From Nonlabens agnitus (GTDB lineage Bacteria > Bacteroidota > Bacteroidia > Flavobacteriales > Flavobacteriaceae), in contig NZ_MQUC01000003.1 of NCBI RefSeq assembly GCF_002994045.1, positions 2,456,501 to 2,520,500 of the forward strand: a stretch of DNA of 64,000 nt, in the 5' to 3' direction. Made by a program: the position numbers and the translations under genes. Of the stretch, positions 24,651 through 33,652 are shown piece by piece (the stretch's first letter is position 1; the number at the start of each line of letters is the position of its first letter). The notes under the pieces are model-generated. The model was not told where the DNA came from. It saw nothing but the letters and a program-made list of their open reading frames with translations, and ran no database searches.

Positions 24651-25613
24651 TTATTTGTTTATCTCAAAAAATTCTTCGAATAGCTTGTAGAACTTTTGGG
24701 GTTCCTCAAGATAGGGATTGTGCCCACTATTCTCAAACATTTCAAATTGTGCCTGTGGCATAAAGGTTTTGTATTGTACTGCAAATTCTGGTGTAGAGAC
24801 GCCATCATATCTACCGGCTATGATCAGTGTTTTTGCTTTGACATCTTTCAACATTCTACGGTAATCTTGTTCAATCATACTACCGCTCACATCAAAATCA
24901 CCATCAGGACCTATGATCTGTTCATAGACCTCGTTTGCCCAACCGCGATAATCGGTATCAGGAACGTTTTGTTGCAAGCTGGTGTTGTGGTAATAGATAT
25001 ACTTAGTAGGAAAGGTAGCATAAAGATCCTGTAGCGGCTGGTCTGTCGAGACATAACCTAGCGCTCTTAAAGAATCCACCTTCACCCATTTTTCCGGAAA
25101 ATGTGTTTTTGCATAGTGGTTATAGCTATCACAGTTGGCCTGCCACATGGCACCACTATGAAAGCCATTGATAAGCACCATTTTTTCTACTTCATCGCCG
25201 TACTTGATAGCATAGGCTTGCGCGGGAACAGTACCATAAGAATGTCCTACTAATGAAATCTTATCAAGATTGAGATGCTTCCTAATCTTCTCGATCATCT
25301 CGACATCAGCTTCAACCGTGTACTCTTCTTTATTGCTGGCATTGTCAGACTTGCCTCTACCCAACCAATCAAAAAATACCACTTTATTGGAAGTGTGGTA
25401 CTGGCCAAAATTTCCCTGCATATAATCATGCGAGTTTCCAGGACCACCAGGCAAAAAGAAAATTGGGTCGCCTTCACCTTTGACCTCCAAGTTGATCTTG
25501 TACCCATCGATGGTGATAAACTCACTGCTGAATTTATCAAAGATATTTGGGTCTGTTTGCGCTTTCGCGAAAGCGGAACAGATCAAAATCAATAAAACAC
25601 ATCTCATTTTCAT
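24651..25613 (-). CDS. secreted alpha/beta hydrolase (S33 proline iminopeptidase-like)
   Basis: 320 residues from the ATG at 25613; a longer frame from 25664 would hide the signal peptide. The oxyanion region is LPGGPGNSHDY near 54-64, the nucleophile elbow GHSYGT (Ser 125), then an acid in GRYDGV and a His in SGHNPYLEEP. GGPG with this elbow points to the proline iminopeptidase branch of S33. The signal ends CSAFAKAQ, where AFAKA (14-18) is an exact palindrome copy. It sits directly before bioB. A BioH-like role is tempting, but the signal peptide argues against a cytoplasmic pimeloyl-ester esterase. Confidence 0.82.
   Translation of the reverse strand: MKMRCVLLILICSAFAKAQTDPNIFDKFSSEFITIDGYKINLEVKGEGDPIFFLPGGPGNSHDYMQGNFGQYHTSNKVVFFDWLGRGKSDNASNKEEYTVEADVEMIEKIRKHLNLDKISLVGHSYGTVPAQAYAIKYGDEVEKMVLINGFHSGAMWQANCDSYNHYAKTHFPEKWVKVDSLRALGYVSTDQPLQDLYATFPTKYIYYHNTSLQQNVPDTDYRGWANEVYEQIIGPDGDFDVSGSMIEQDYRRMLKDVKAKTLIIAGRYDGVSTPEFAVQYKTFMPQAQFEMFENSGHNPYLEEPQKFYKLFEEFFEINK
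25560..25575. repeat. palindrome copy 10, exact, in a signal peptide
   Basis: AFAKA forms the end of the hydrolase signal peptide, just before the likely cleavage site. Confidence 0.95.
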
Positions 25614-25686
25614 GGGTACACCGCTTGAAAGTTTACCAATTGGGCAAAACCAAAAATAAAACAAAATCAGGCCACTTCTTGATTGC

Positions 25687-26835
25687 TTACAATTCCTTTT
25701 CTACAAGGATACTCACACAGTTGCCGCCAAAACCACTAGCGTTGATCAATATTTTGCGAGGAATCACAGACCTCTCTCGCGGATTCACAAAACTATCTGA
25801 TACATAAGGGATTGCAGGTATCTGTGCAGTGGTCAACATCTGTACTGCCATGAACAAATTGACCGCAGCACTAGCGCCCAGTGTGTGCCCTATTTGCCAT
25901 TTATTGTTACACAATTGCGGATGAAGTTCCCCAAAAACAGCCTTTATCGCCGCCAATTCTGATCGATCGCCCTGAAGCGTTGCCGGTGCATGCGTGATAA
26001 TTGCATCTATATCCTGCAATTTCTGATCTTCCATCGCTTGTTTCATGGTATGCTGGAACCCAATGCCATCATTAGAGACTGAAGTCGCACTGGTCAGGTT
26101 CTCAATGGAAGTACCGTAACCTGTGATTTTGATCTTGGTACTAGCTGGTTTTTTGGATAACACAAAACAGGCAGCAGCTTCTCCCAGAATCATTTGATTG
26201 CTGGTTTTTTCCATGTCCAGAGCACGGCAAGGATAATCACCACTTTCCTGTGAATAAATGCGTAGCGCCTTCATTTGCGCAATGGTAAAATCGGTTAGAG
26301 GCGCTTCGGCACCACCAGCGATAAAAGCTGTAGCCATACCACTTTCCAGCCAGGCAATAGCATTTAGAATGGAATGTGCTGCCGTGGCACAAGTGATGGA
26401 ATGAGAAAACGCCGCAGCTTGTGTTCCTAGATCCTGGGCAATCCAACTGCTGATGTTACCTAAGGTTGTCAATGGTGACGTAGGCACGGGAACCTGACCG
26501 GTTTTTACAAAGCCGGCATGAAACTCTTCCCAGATTCCTGTCGCACCGCGACTGGAACCTACATTGATCGCTACATCCTTATCTACCAATTTCAATTGAC
26601 GTGCCGCCAGCATGGCTAGAATCGTTGATCGATCCAGCTTTTGATAATGAGCGTTTTCCTCGCGCAAATCAGTAATGGCTTGCTCTGTGGCTTGATCAAC
26701 CTTTCCTACCGCAGTTCCCTCATGATGACAAAATAAAGCACTAGCCGACTCAAAACCGTTTTCGCCTAATGGAGAAACGAGCGATGCATCGTGTATGTAA
26801 ATGGGGTTTTTCAATGAATAGATTTCGGCTTGCAA
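25687..26835 (-). CDS. beta-ketoacyl synthase (FabF-like) in the biotin operon
   Basis: 382 residues, thiolase fold. The full condensing triad is present: Cys 149 in HSITCATAAHS, His 282 in ITHAPAT, His 317 in WQIGHTLGAS. GEAAACFVL and NASGFGGNC are further KAS I/II blocks. It therefore should extend acyl chains on ACP. Lying between bioA and the hydrolase, it probably helps build the pimeloyl precursor; no bioC or bioH is in this window. The start is uncertain: TTG at 26835 or TTG at 26814 (MKNPIYIHDAS); no ATG is nearby. Confidence 0.85.
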   Translation of the reverse strand: MQAEIYSLKNPIYIHDASLVSPLGENGFESASALFCHHEGTAVGKVDQATEQAITDLREENAHYQKLDRSTILAMLAARQLKLVDKDVAINVGSSRGATGIWEEFHAGFVKTGQVPVPTSPLTTLGNISSWIAQDLGTQAAAFSHSITCATAAHSILNAIAWLESGMATAFIAGGAEAPLTDFTIAQMKALRIYSQESGDYPCRALDMEKTSNQMILGEAAACFVLSKKPASTKIKITGYGTSIENLTSATSVSNDGIGFQHTMKQAMEDQKLQDIDAIITHAPATLQGDRSELAAIKAVFGELHPQLCNNKWQIGHTLGASAAVNLFMAVQMLTTAQIPAIPYVSDSFVNPRERSVIPRKILINASGFGGNCVSILVEKEL

Positions 26836-26874
26836 AAATGAGGAAAAGCCATGAAAAATGACACCTTGAATGGT

Positions 26875-28155
26875 CTAAACTAACCGTGAATCCAGAAATT
26901 CCATGATGGTTTTGTAAAGAAAATCCAGCTCTGTCCATGTGGTCGTAAAAGGCGGTACCAAGTAGATTGTTTTACCTAAAGGTCGCAGGAAAACTCCTTT
27001 ATTCCAAAACCATTGGAAAATCTCGTTGCGCTCATTCCCGTAGCGCTGCATTTCTAGGTCAAGATCCAAAGCCAGAATCACGCCGCAATGACGCACTTGT
27101 GCTACCAACTTATGTTTTTCCAAAGTTGGTTTAAAAGCATCATGTGATTCTTTGATCCTTGCAATTCCTTCTTGGATTTCATAAGAAGTCAACAGGTCAA
27201 TACTGGCAGCTGCCACCGCACATCCCAACGGATTTCCAGAATAGGTATGCCCGTGAAAAAAGCCGCGACTGGTCTCATCACTTAAAAAGGCATCGTACAC
27301 CTCTTGTGTACAACTAGTGATCGCCATAGGCATGATGCCACCTGTCAATGCTTTGGATAGACAAATAATATCCGGCTTATTGAGCATCTGGTCACTTGCA
27401 AAATAACTTCCGGTTTTTCCAAAGCCTGTCATGACCTCATCTGCAATGGAAAGAATTCCGCTTTCGCGAAAGCGTCTTATCAAACGGCATAACGCACTAC
27501 CATCATTCATTTGCATGGCAGCAGCACCTTGCACGAGCGGCTCATAAATAAAACTGGCAATTTCATGATCATCAATGAGCTGATCAACCTGCTCCAAAAC
27601 CGAATCCACATTCTCTAATGTGGGCGCTGGTATGCGAATGACCTCAATCAAAAGGTCTTCAAAAGGACCGTTGTATACCGAAAGTCCCGAGGCGCTCATC
27701 GCACCAAAAGTGTCACCATGAAAACCACCTTCCAGCGCTACCACGGCGAGTCGCTTCTCTCCACGGTTAAAATGATACTGAAATGCCATTTTAAGAGCAA
27801 TCTCAACGCTAGTAGATCCATTTTCTGAAAAGAACAGCTTGCTTTGATTATGAGGCAAAATATTGAGTAGTTTCTCCGCTAAAACTACTGCTGGTTCATG
27901 GGTCATCCCAGCAAAAACTACATGGTGCAATTGCTCGACTTGTTTTTGTAACGCATTGATCAGTGTAGTGTTACAGTGTCCATAACTGCAGGTATACCAG
28001 CTGGAGATTGCATCAAAATAACGATTGCCTTCATGATCATAAAGATAATTGCCTCGCGCATGTGAAATGGCAAGCGGCGCCAATGCGGTTTTGTGTTGCG
28101 TCAACGGATGCCAGATTTGCTGCGCATCTTTTTTTAGAATGTCGCTGGCATTCAT
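26875..28155 (-). CDS. bioA: adenosylmethionine-8-amino-7-oxononanoate aminotransferase
   Basis: 426 residues, fold-type I PLP enzyme making 7,8-diaminononanoate with SAM as amino donor. IWHPLTQHKT is the BioA start, SSWYTCSYGHCN binds substrate, IADEVMTGFGKTG carries the PLP Asp, and the Schiff-base Lys is in CLSKALTGG. An exact palindrome copy encodes RFRES just before GILSIADEVMTG, in a helix where relatives have other charged residues, with no obvious length change. It overlaps bioD by 4 bases. Confidence 0.96.
   Translation of the reverse strand: MNASDILKKDAQQIWHPLTQHKTALAPLAISHARGNYLYDHEGNRYFDAISSWYTCSYGHCNTTLINALQKQVEQLHHVVFAGMTHEPAVVLAEKLLNILPHNQSKLFFSENGSTSVEIALKMAFQYHFNRGEKRLAVVALEGGFHGDTFGAMSASGLSVYNGPFEDLLIEVIRIPAPTLENVDSVLEQVDQLIDDHEIASFIYEPLVQGAAAMQMNDGSALCRLIRRFRESGILSIADEVMTGFGKTGSYFASDQMLNKPDIICLSKALTGGIMPMAITSCTQEVYDAFLSDETSRGFFHGHTYSGNPLGCAVAAASIDLLTSYEIQEGIARIKESHDAFKPTLEKHKLVAQVRHCGVILALDLDLEMQRYGNERNEIFQWFWNKGVFLRPLGKTIYLVPPFTTTWTELDFLYKTIMEFLDSRLV
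27459..27474. repeat. palindrome copy 11, exact, in bioA
   Basis: RFRES frame (RRFRESG), immediately before a catalytic-core strand. Confidence 0.95.
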
Positions 28156-28769
28156 AACTGTTCTAGTTTTGCCTTGAATTCTTGAGCGTAATCTTTGATT
28201 AATTGCGGTGTAATGGCTTCATGTCTTTCCATATGACCTATGGTGGGAACGCCGCTCATTTTTTCTATGATATCAATCGTACCGTCTAAATCTACATGGT
28301 TATAGATAATACCAGCACATTTTAGTCCTTTGGACTTTAAATAAGAAATACTCAATAATGTGTGATTGATGCTGCCCAGATAACCAGAACTTACCAAAAC
28401 AATTTTATCTGTAGGCAGCATCAAATCTGCGATGGTGTGTTGATCATTGATAGGAACGAGTAGCCCGCCAGCACCTTCAATAATTAGGTTTTTTGAGGTT
28501 TGCGGTCTTTTGATATTGTCCAACGTGATGCTTACACCGTCAATTTCTGCAGCTTTGTGCGGACTCATGGGCGTTTTGAGTCGGTAAGATTCCGGATGGA
28601 AAGTACCGGTATGATCTGGCAACAACTCTTTTATGGTACCTCGATCGGTTTCGGTGAGGCCGCTTTGTATGGGTTTCCAATAGTCTGCATCCAGCGCTAG
28701 GGTTGCAATGGCTGCGGCTACAGTTTTGCCTACATCGGTTCCTATTCCAGTAATAAAATAACTACTCAT
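28152..28769 (-). CDS. bioD: dethiobiotin synthase
   Basis: 205 residues from the ATG at 28769; the frame runs to 28790, but the protein should begin just before YFITGIGTDVGKT, the P-loop (about 6-15). Further blocks YWKPIQSGL, EGAGGLLVPI and YLGSINHTLLS are BioD. It closes the ureido ring with CO2 and ATP. The 5' end overlaps the DUF2007 gene by 8 bases and the 3' end overlaps bioA by 4. Confidence 0.95.
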   Translation of the reverse strand: MSSYFITGIGTDVGKTVAAAIATLALDADYWKPIQSGLTETDRGTIKELLPDHTGTFHPESYRLKTPMSPHKAAEIDGVSITLDNIKRPQTSKNLIIEGAGGLLVPINDQHTIADLMLPTDKIVLVSSGYLGSINHTLLSISYLKSKGLKCAGIIYNHVDLDGTIDIIEKMSGVPTIGHMERHEAITPQLIKDYAQEFKAKLEQL

Positions 28770-29175
28770 GTAAATCAAATTCAAAAGCACAATTCGTGCA
28801 TTTATACAATTTATGTTTTCTAAGTGGCAGCAGGCTATAGGTAATCGCTTTGATGACCTCTATAAAGCCGCTGGCGCTATTGATATCTTGCTGTTCTCGC
28901 ACTTTACGCTTCTTACAATTGGGACAGATGATATAATCTGTGATACGCTGCGATAATTCTGGTGAGGATTTCTCAATGATGGCAAGTGCCTTGATAAAAT
29001 CCTCTATATAAACATCCATTTTGACGCTACCTATGGCGTTTGTCGCAAAGGGATCTGATGCAATAGTAAACTCATCACGCAAGAACACTTCTATATTCTC
29101 GCTCTCAAGTTTGCTCTTGATTACAGCTGCCTCTGCCGGGTAAGAAAAGGTCGCCACGGTGCGGAATTTGTTCAT
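28762..29175 (-). CDS. DUF2007 domain protein with C-terminal zinc ribbon
   Basis: 137 residues from the ATG at 29175, which overlaps the bioF stop; an earlier in-frame start would run deep into bioF. Residues 1-70 (FRTVATFSYPAEAAVIKSKL onward) are the DUF2007 putative signal-transducing fold. Two Cys pairs, CPNC and CTNC in the last 50 residues, make a zinc ribbon interrupted by a hydrophobic stretch (about 100-115). The function is unknown. It is wedged between bioF and bioD with overlaps on both sides, so it must be translated with the biotin genes, but nothing in it suggests an enzyme of that pathway. Confidence 0.8.
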   Translation of the reverse strand: MNKFRTVATFSYPAEAAVIKSKLESENIEVFLRDEFTIASDPFATNAIGSVKMDVYIEDFIKALAIIEKSSPELSQRITDYIICPNCKKRKVREQQDINSASGFIEVIKAITYSLLPLRKHKLYKCTNCAFEFDLHE

Positions 29176-30293
29176 TGCTTCTTGAGTATTCCCGCTAAGG
29201 TATGAAGCATTTGCTCGCATTCCTGAGCAGTATTGAAACTATGCAGGCATATGCGCAATCGTTCCTCGCCAGCAGGAACGGTAGGTGACAAGATAGGTCT
29301 TATGTCATAGCCTTTTTCCTGTAGTTGCATCGCGGCATTTTTGACCAATTTATTATCTGGGATGATACAGGTTTGAATAGGTGTCACGCTTTCGCGAAAG
29401 CGTAATCTCAACCCACTTTGTATCACTAATCTATTGAATTGCTTCACGAGCATCTGTAGCTTTTCCACCTCTTGAGAATCCTGAATGAGAAGATCGTAGG
29501 CATTTGAAATGCAATTCAAAGAATGCTGCGGCAAGGCTGTGGTGTACACAAAGCTACGGGCAAAATTGACCAAAAACTGATTGAGGTCAAATCCTCCCAA
29601 AACCGCTGCGCCATGAGAACCCATTGATTTGCCATAGGTAACGATGCGAGCAAAAATCTCATTTTCAAGCTGTAGGGATTGTGCCAGACCTTCGCCATCG
29701 TTGCCTACAGTTCCTAGAGCATGAGCCTCGTCCAGAATGAGATGTACGTTCACCTTTTTCTTCACAAGCTCGATCAACTCCATTAGATTGGGCATATCGC
29801 CGTCCATGGAAAAGACGCTTTCTGTAATGATATAGACTTCTTGATTTTCTTCTTTGGAAAATTTATCCAGTAAGATAGCTAGGTGACCCAGATCGTTATG
29901 ACGGAATTTAAGCGATCGTGCGTCGCTTAGCTTGATCGCATCACGTATGCTGGCATGTACGTACTCATCGTACAAAATGAGGTCGCCACGTTGTGCCACG
30001 CTGCTTATCAATCCTAAGTTAGCATCATATCCAGAATTGAATATTAATGCCGATTCTGTTTTGTGATAATCTGCGATCTTTTGCTCCAGATCCTGGAAGT
30101 CTTTAGTCTGTCCGGTTAGCAATCGGGAACCGGTTGCGCCGTGGTGTTCGCTTTGGACAGGTTTGAGTTTTTTTGAAAAGCCTAAATAATCGTTTGACGA
30201 AAAGTCAATAAGCCCAGTTGTGGTCTTGAGTTCGCGCATACTTTGATTAGCATGCCGCTGGGCTAATTTGATAAGAAGCTTTTCTGGAATCAT
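29172..30293 (-). CDS. bioF: 8-amino-7-oxononanoate synthase
   Basis: 373 residues, PLP alpha-oxoamine synthase joining pimeloyl-ACP/CoA to alanine. FNSGYDANLGL binds PLP, DEAHALGTVG holds the PLP Asp, and the Schiff-base Lys is in TYGKSMGSHGA. HNDLGHL is another family block. It is the first gene of the biotin operon. An exact palindrome copy encodes RFRES (LRLRFRESVTPIQ) before the C-terminal domain. No BirA-type operator was evident in the 151 bases upstream. Confidence 0.95.
   Translation of the reverse strand: MIPEKLLIKLAQRHANQSMRELKTTTGLIDFSSNDYLGFSKKLKPVQSEHHGATGSRLLTGQTKDFQDLEQKIADYHKTESALIFNSGYDANLGLISSVAQRGDLILYDEYVHASIRDAIKLSDARSLKFRHNDLGHLAILLDKFSKEENQEVYIITESVFSMDGDMPNLMELIELVKKKVNVHLILDEAHALGTVGNDGEGLAQSLQLENEIFARIVTYGKSMGSHGAAVLGGFDLNQFLVNFARSFVYTTALPQHSLNCISNAYDLLIQDSQEVEKLQMLVKQFNRLVIQSGLRLRFRESVTPIQTCIIPDNKLVKNAAMQLQEKGYDIRPILSPTVPAGEERLRICLHSFNTAQECEQMLHTLAGILKKQ
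29387..29402. repeat. palindrome copy 12, exact, in bioF
   Basis: RFRES frame, at the hinge before the C-terminal domain of BioF. Confidence 0.95.
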
Positions 30294-30444
30294 GGGTCCA
30301 AAAATAATGGAAATAGCTTCTTTAGTTCCCTAAAATAGGGAAAGGTGTAAGAATTGATTGTTCGAGACTCCATATATGTTAAAATATTATTAAAGGTAGG
30401 AAAAGACTTCCAACCCTATCTAGTTAATTTAAGATCTTTCTCGC

Positions 30445-32667
30445 ATGCAATTGACCCGTTATCCCAGTAAAACAGATTTGGAAACCTGTGAGCAAGAACC
30501 TATCCATCTTATCCCTAAGATCCAGCAACACGGGTTTGTCATTGTTCTTGATAAAGAGGATATAATCATCCAGGTAAGTGATAACATCAATCGCTTTTTA
30601 GAGGTCGAAATTGACGAGGTTTTAAACAGCCACATTGGGACCATCTGTGAACCATCAACGCAGCGTCTGTTACAAGAGTGGAAAATAAATAAGCGTTCTC
30701 ACGTTCCCTTTACATTTTCATCATCTGGTAAGGAATTTACCGCCATACCTCACGCCATCAAGGATATGACGTATATGGATTTGGAACCCATCGCCATCGA
30801 TTGGGATTCTTTTGCCTTCCAGCAGGAAATGCTCGATACCTTGAAGCAGCTCAATACCGCTAACAATGAGTCTGAACTAACTGGTATGGCAGCAACCTTA
30901 CTGAAAGAGTTGCTGGGCTATGATCGTGTGATGATCTATCAATTTGACGAGAACTGGAACGGTACCGTTGTAGCAGAATCTAAGGAAGATCATCTGGAAT
31001 CATGGAAAGGCCTACACTACCCTGCAGGAGATATTCCAGCCAATGCCCGTAAATTATTCCTGGAGCAAGGCGTGCGTATTTTAAGTGATGTGTCGTCCAC
31101 TTACAGTGACATTGTTCCTACCGTGAATCCAGTCTTAAAATCTTTGGTTCCTACCGGTCAGTCCCATTTGCGTGGATCATCGCCTATACATATTGAGTAC
31201 CTAAATAACATGAAGGTCGATGCCACTTTAAATTGCGCTATTGTCAAAGACGAGCAGTTATGGGGTCTCATCGCCTGTCATCATTACTCAGCTAAATTTG
31301 TCAATTTTCATAAACGCAAATCCTGTCAATTGCTAGCAGAGATGTTTAGCAATCAACTAACGGTCAAGAATACAAAATGGGTATTGAAAAAAGTCAATGA
31401 CTCTACAAATACCAGAGCTAAACTCATCAAGCATATCAGTAAAAACTGGGACCTCGTGGCTGGTGTTTGTGACCACAAAATCACGGGAAAGGATCTAATT
31501 AACTGCGATGGCTTTGCCATCATTTATAATAATGAATACCGTACCGTTGGTCACTGCCCAACGAGATCTGTTACAGAGCAACTGATGAAAGAACTGGAAC
31601 ATCAATTGTCAAAGAAGCGATGTTATGCATCCAACAGTCTAGTAAAAGATTTTGAATGGATGGAGCCACTTGCAGCTGATTTCTCGGGTCTGTTGTGTCA
31701 TAAAATAGGTGTGGATGATCAAGAAGCTGTCATGTGGTTTAGAAAAGAACAACGAGCTCATGTTACTTGGGGCGGAAAAAACGACAAGCAGGATCAAAAA
31801 GAAAAAAGCGAGCGACTTTCGCCTCGCAAATCCTTTGAAAAATGGACTGAAGAGTTGCGATACACCAGCGTGGAATGGCAGGATTTTGAACAAGCGGCCG
31901 CTAGCGCTTTTGTAGATGATCTACAAAGTGTTATTGTCTCTAGGTATGGCGAGGTCAATCGCTTGAATAAACAATTGGAAAGTCTCAATCAAGAATTGGA
32001 AAGCTTTAGCTATAGTGTAAGTCACGATTTAAGAGGACCATTAAGAGGTATTGATGGATTTGCTCAAATTTTGATGGAAGACTATGCAGATACTCTGGAT
32101 GAATACGGGAAAAACTCCATTAAAGTCATCATTCAAAGTGCAGAGAAGATGAACAGACTCATGGATGACATCTTGAGTTACAGCGGTCTAAGCAGTGTAG
32201 AGGTTATTAGCGATTATCAAGATGCTGCGAGCTTGTGTGAATCCATCATTGTGGAACATAGATTAAAGGAAAAATATCCCAACACCACAGTTAGCATTCA
32301 GGATTCCATGCCATCTATCTACGGTGACAAAACGATGATGCTACAACTATTTTCCAATTTGATAACGAATGCTTTTAAGTACTCATCAAAAGTTGATCAC
32401 CCAAAAATTGAAATAGGCAGTTACAATAAAGACAACAAAACCATTTATTACGTCAAAGACAATGGCATAGGATTTGACCCACAATATCAGGATAAAATAT
32501 TTGGAGTTTTTACCCGATTATTCACGACCGAATATGAAGGCAGTGGCGTTGGACTAGCAATAGTACACCGTATAATTTTTAAACACCATGGAAAAATCTG
32601 GGTGGATACCGAGGTTGGCAAAGGAGCAACTTTTAATTTTTACCTAGCAAATGGACCAGGTCAATAA
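30445..32667 (+). CDS. bacteriophytochrome sensor histidine kinase
   Basis: 740 residues: PAS (about 10-125), GAF (140-305), PHY (315-490), HisKA (520-590, phosphorylated His 527 in SVSHDLRGPL) and HATPase (630-735, NAFKYSS and GSGVGLAIVH). Chromophore features are complete: Cys 15 in ETCEQEPIHLIP is the biliverdin attachment site, PAGDIPANAR is the DIP motif, LRGSSPIHIEYL and CHHY supply the conserved His residues, and the PHY tongue has WGG and PRKSFEKW. It should sense red/far-red light. Two response regulators and the biliverdin-making heme oxygenase follow in the same operon. Confidence 0.95.
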   Translation: MQLTRYPSKTDLETCEQEPIHLIPKIQQHGFVIVLDKEDIIIQVSDNINRFLEVEIDEVLNSHIGTICEPSTQRLLQEWKINKRSHVPFTFSSSGKEFTAIPHAIKDMTYMDLEPIAIDWDSFAFQQEMLDTLKQLNTANNESELTGMAATLLKELLGYDRVMIYQFDENWNGTVVAESKEDHLESWKGLHYPAGDIPANARKLFLEQGVRILSDVSSTYSDIVPTVNPVLKSLVPTGQSHLRGSSPIHIEYLNNMKVDATLNCAIVKDEQLWGLIACHHYSAKFVNFHKRKSCQLLAEMFSNQLTVKNTKWVLKKVNDSTNTRAKLIKHISKNWDLVAGVCDHKITGKDLINCDGFAIIYNNEYRTVGHCPTRSVTEQLMKELEHQLSKKRCYASNSLVKDFEWMEPLAADFSGLLCHKIGVDDQEAVMWFRKEQRAHVTWGGKNDKQDQKEKSERLSPRKSFEKWTEELRYTSVEWQDFEQAAASAFVDDLQSVIVSRYGEVNRLNKQLESLNQELESFSYSVSHDLRGPLRGIDGFAQILMEDYADTLDEYGKNSIKVIIQSAEKMNRLMDDILSYSGLSSVEVISDYQDAASLCESIIVEHRLKEKYPNTTVSIQDSMPSIYGDKTMMLQLFSNLITNAFKYSSKVDHPKIEIGSYNKDNKTIYYVKDNGIGFDPQYQDKIFGVFTRLFTTEYEGSGVGLAIVHRIIFKHHGKIWVDTEVGKGATFNFYLANGPGQ

Positions 32668-33085
32668 TACATGCAATAGCAAGAACATCTTCATTATTGA
32701 AGATAGGGTTGAAGACATGGAGCTCATCACCAGAGCCATCTCCAGACAATTTGACAACGTCAATCTGGTGGCCGTTCCAGATTCTGAAGACCTGCTCAAA
32801 AAAATCACAAGTGGTGACCTAAAAAAATCCAGGCCACACTTGTTGCTCATAGACATCAACATGCCTAAAGTTTCAGGTATTGATTTACTTAAAGCATTGT
32901 CTGTAAAGGAAGAATATAATAAACTCCCTAGAGTTGTGTTAAGCTCCAGTGACCATCACAAAGATCTTGATGCCGCCTATTCCTATAAAGCCAATAGCTA
33001 CGTCATCAAACCGGGCAGCTATAGCGATCTAAAAATTAAATTAAAAAGTGTTGTCGATTACTGGCTGTACACAAACACCAACTAA
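32651..33085 (+). CDS. single-domain response regulator (Rcp1-like)
   Basis: 144 residues, CheY fold only. The phospho-acceptor Asp is in LLLIDINMPKVSG, the acidic pair is in IIEDRVED, and the Lys is in VIKPGSY. The insert between strands and the long last helix are usual for phytochrome partners. It overlaps the kinase gene by 17 bases, so it is the likely direct phosphate acceptor. With no output domain, it must act by protein contact. Confidence 0.92.
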   Translation: MDQVNNTCNSKNIFIIEDRVEDMELITRAISRQFDNVNLVAVPDSEDLLKKITSGDLKKSRPHLLLIDINMPKVSGIDLLKALSVKEEYNKLPRVVLSSSDHHKDLDAAYSYKANSYVIKPGSYSDLKIKLKSVVDYWLYTNTN

Positions 33086-33087
33086 CC

Positions 33088-33651
33088 ATGATTAAAGAGC
33101 CATTAAAAATATTAATCGTAGAGGATAGCATTACAGATGTTGCTCTATTACAGCGACAAATTAAAAAGTGCGTACAGGATCCAGAAATTGTAGTAAGTGA
33201 CAAGATCATCCAGACCAGACACGCTGTAAAGACCTTTATTCCAGATGTCGTATTTACTGATTTCCAATTAGTAGGTTTCACGGGAATGGAAGTAATTGAG
33301 AACGTTCAGGAAATTTATCCTAATATTCCTATCATTGTCGTAACAGGAACCCTAAATGATGAAGAGCTTGCCGCCAAAACAGTGCTAGGTGGGGCCTCTG
33401 GTTTTTTGCTTAAAAGCAACATGTCAAAACTTCACGAGCGACTTGAGCCCATGCTTACAAGGATACTGGATGAGAAAGCCCAGTTATTTGCCAGACTTGA
33501 AAAAGAAAGAAGAGAAAGAGAAAAATTAGAAGAAATACAAAGCCTTCTCAAAGAAGCCGCTTTATCAGAAGATAGTGCAGAATCCACCCAAGAATATTAC
33601 CAAAAGATACTAGCTAACATAGGCGACCGCATCAAGACGATTATCAAATAG
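33088..33651 (+). CDS. response regulator with C-terminal coiled coil
   Basis: 187 residues. Receiver domain about 1-125: acidic residues in IVEDSITD, phospho-acceptor Asp in VVFTDFQLVG, Thr in VVTGTLND, Lys in FLLKSNM. Residues about 130-160 (LFARLEKERREREKLEEIQSL) form a charged coiled coil, with no DNA-binding or enzymatic output domain. It follows the first regulator by 2 bases. The coiled coil might dimerise it or dock it on a further kinase, so the light signal may split to two acceptors. Confidence 0.88.
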   Translation: MIKEPLKILIVEDSITDVALLQRQIKKCVQDPEIVVSDKIIQTRHAVKTFIPDVVFTDFQLVGFTGMEVIENVQEIYPNIPIIVVTGTLNDEELAAKTVLGGASGFLLKSNMSKLHERLEPMLTRILDEKAQLFARLEKERREREKLEEIQSLLKEAALSEDSAESTQEYYQKILANIGDRIKTIIK

Positions 33652-33652
33652 C

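Noticed and set aside
30294..30444. BirA operator upstream of bioF
   Set aside because: No inverted repeat resembling TTGTAAACC-N-GGTTTACAA is present.
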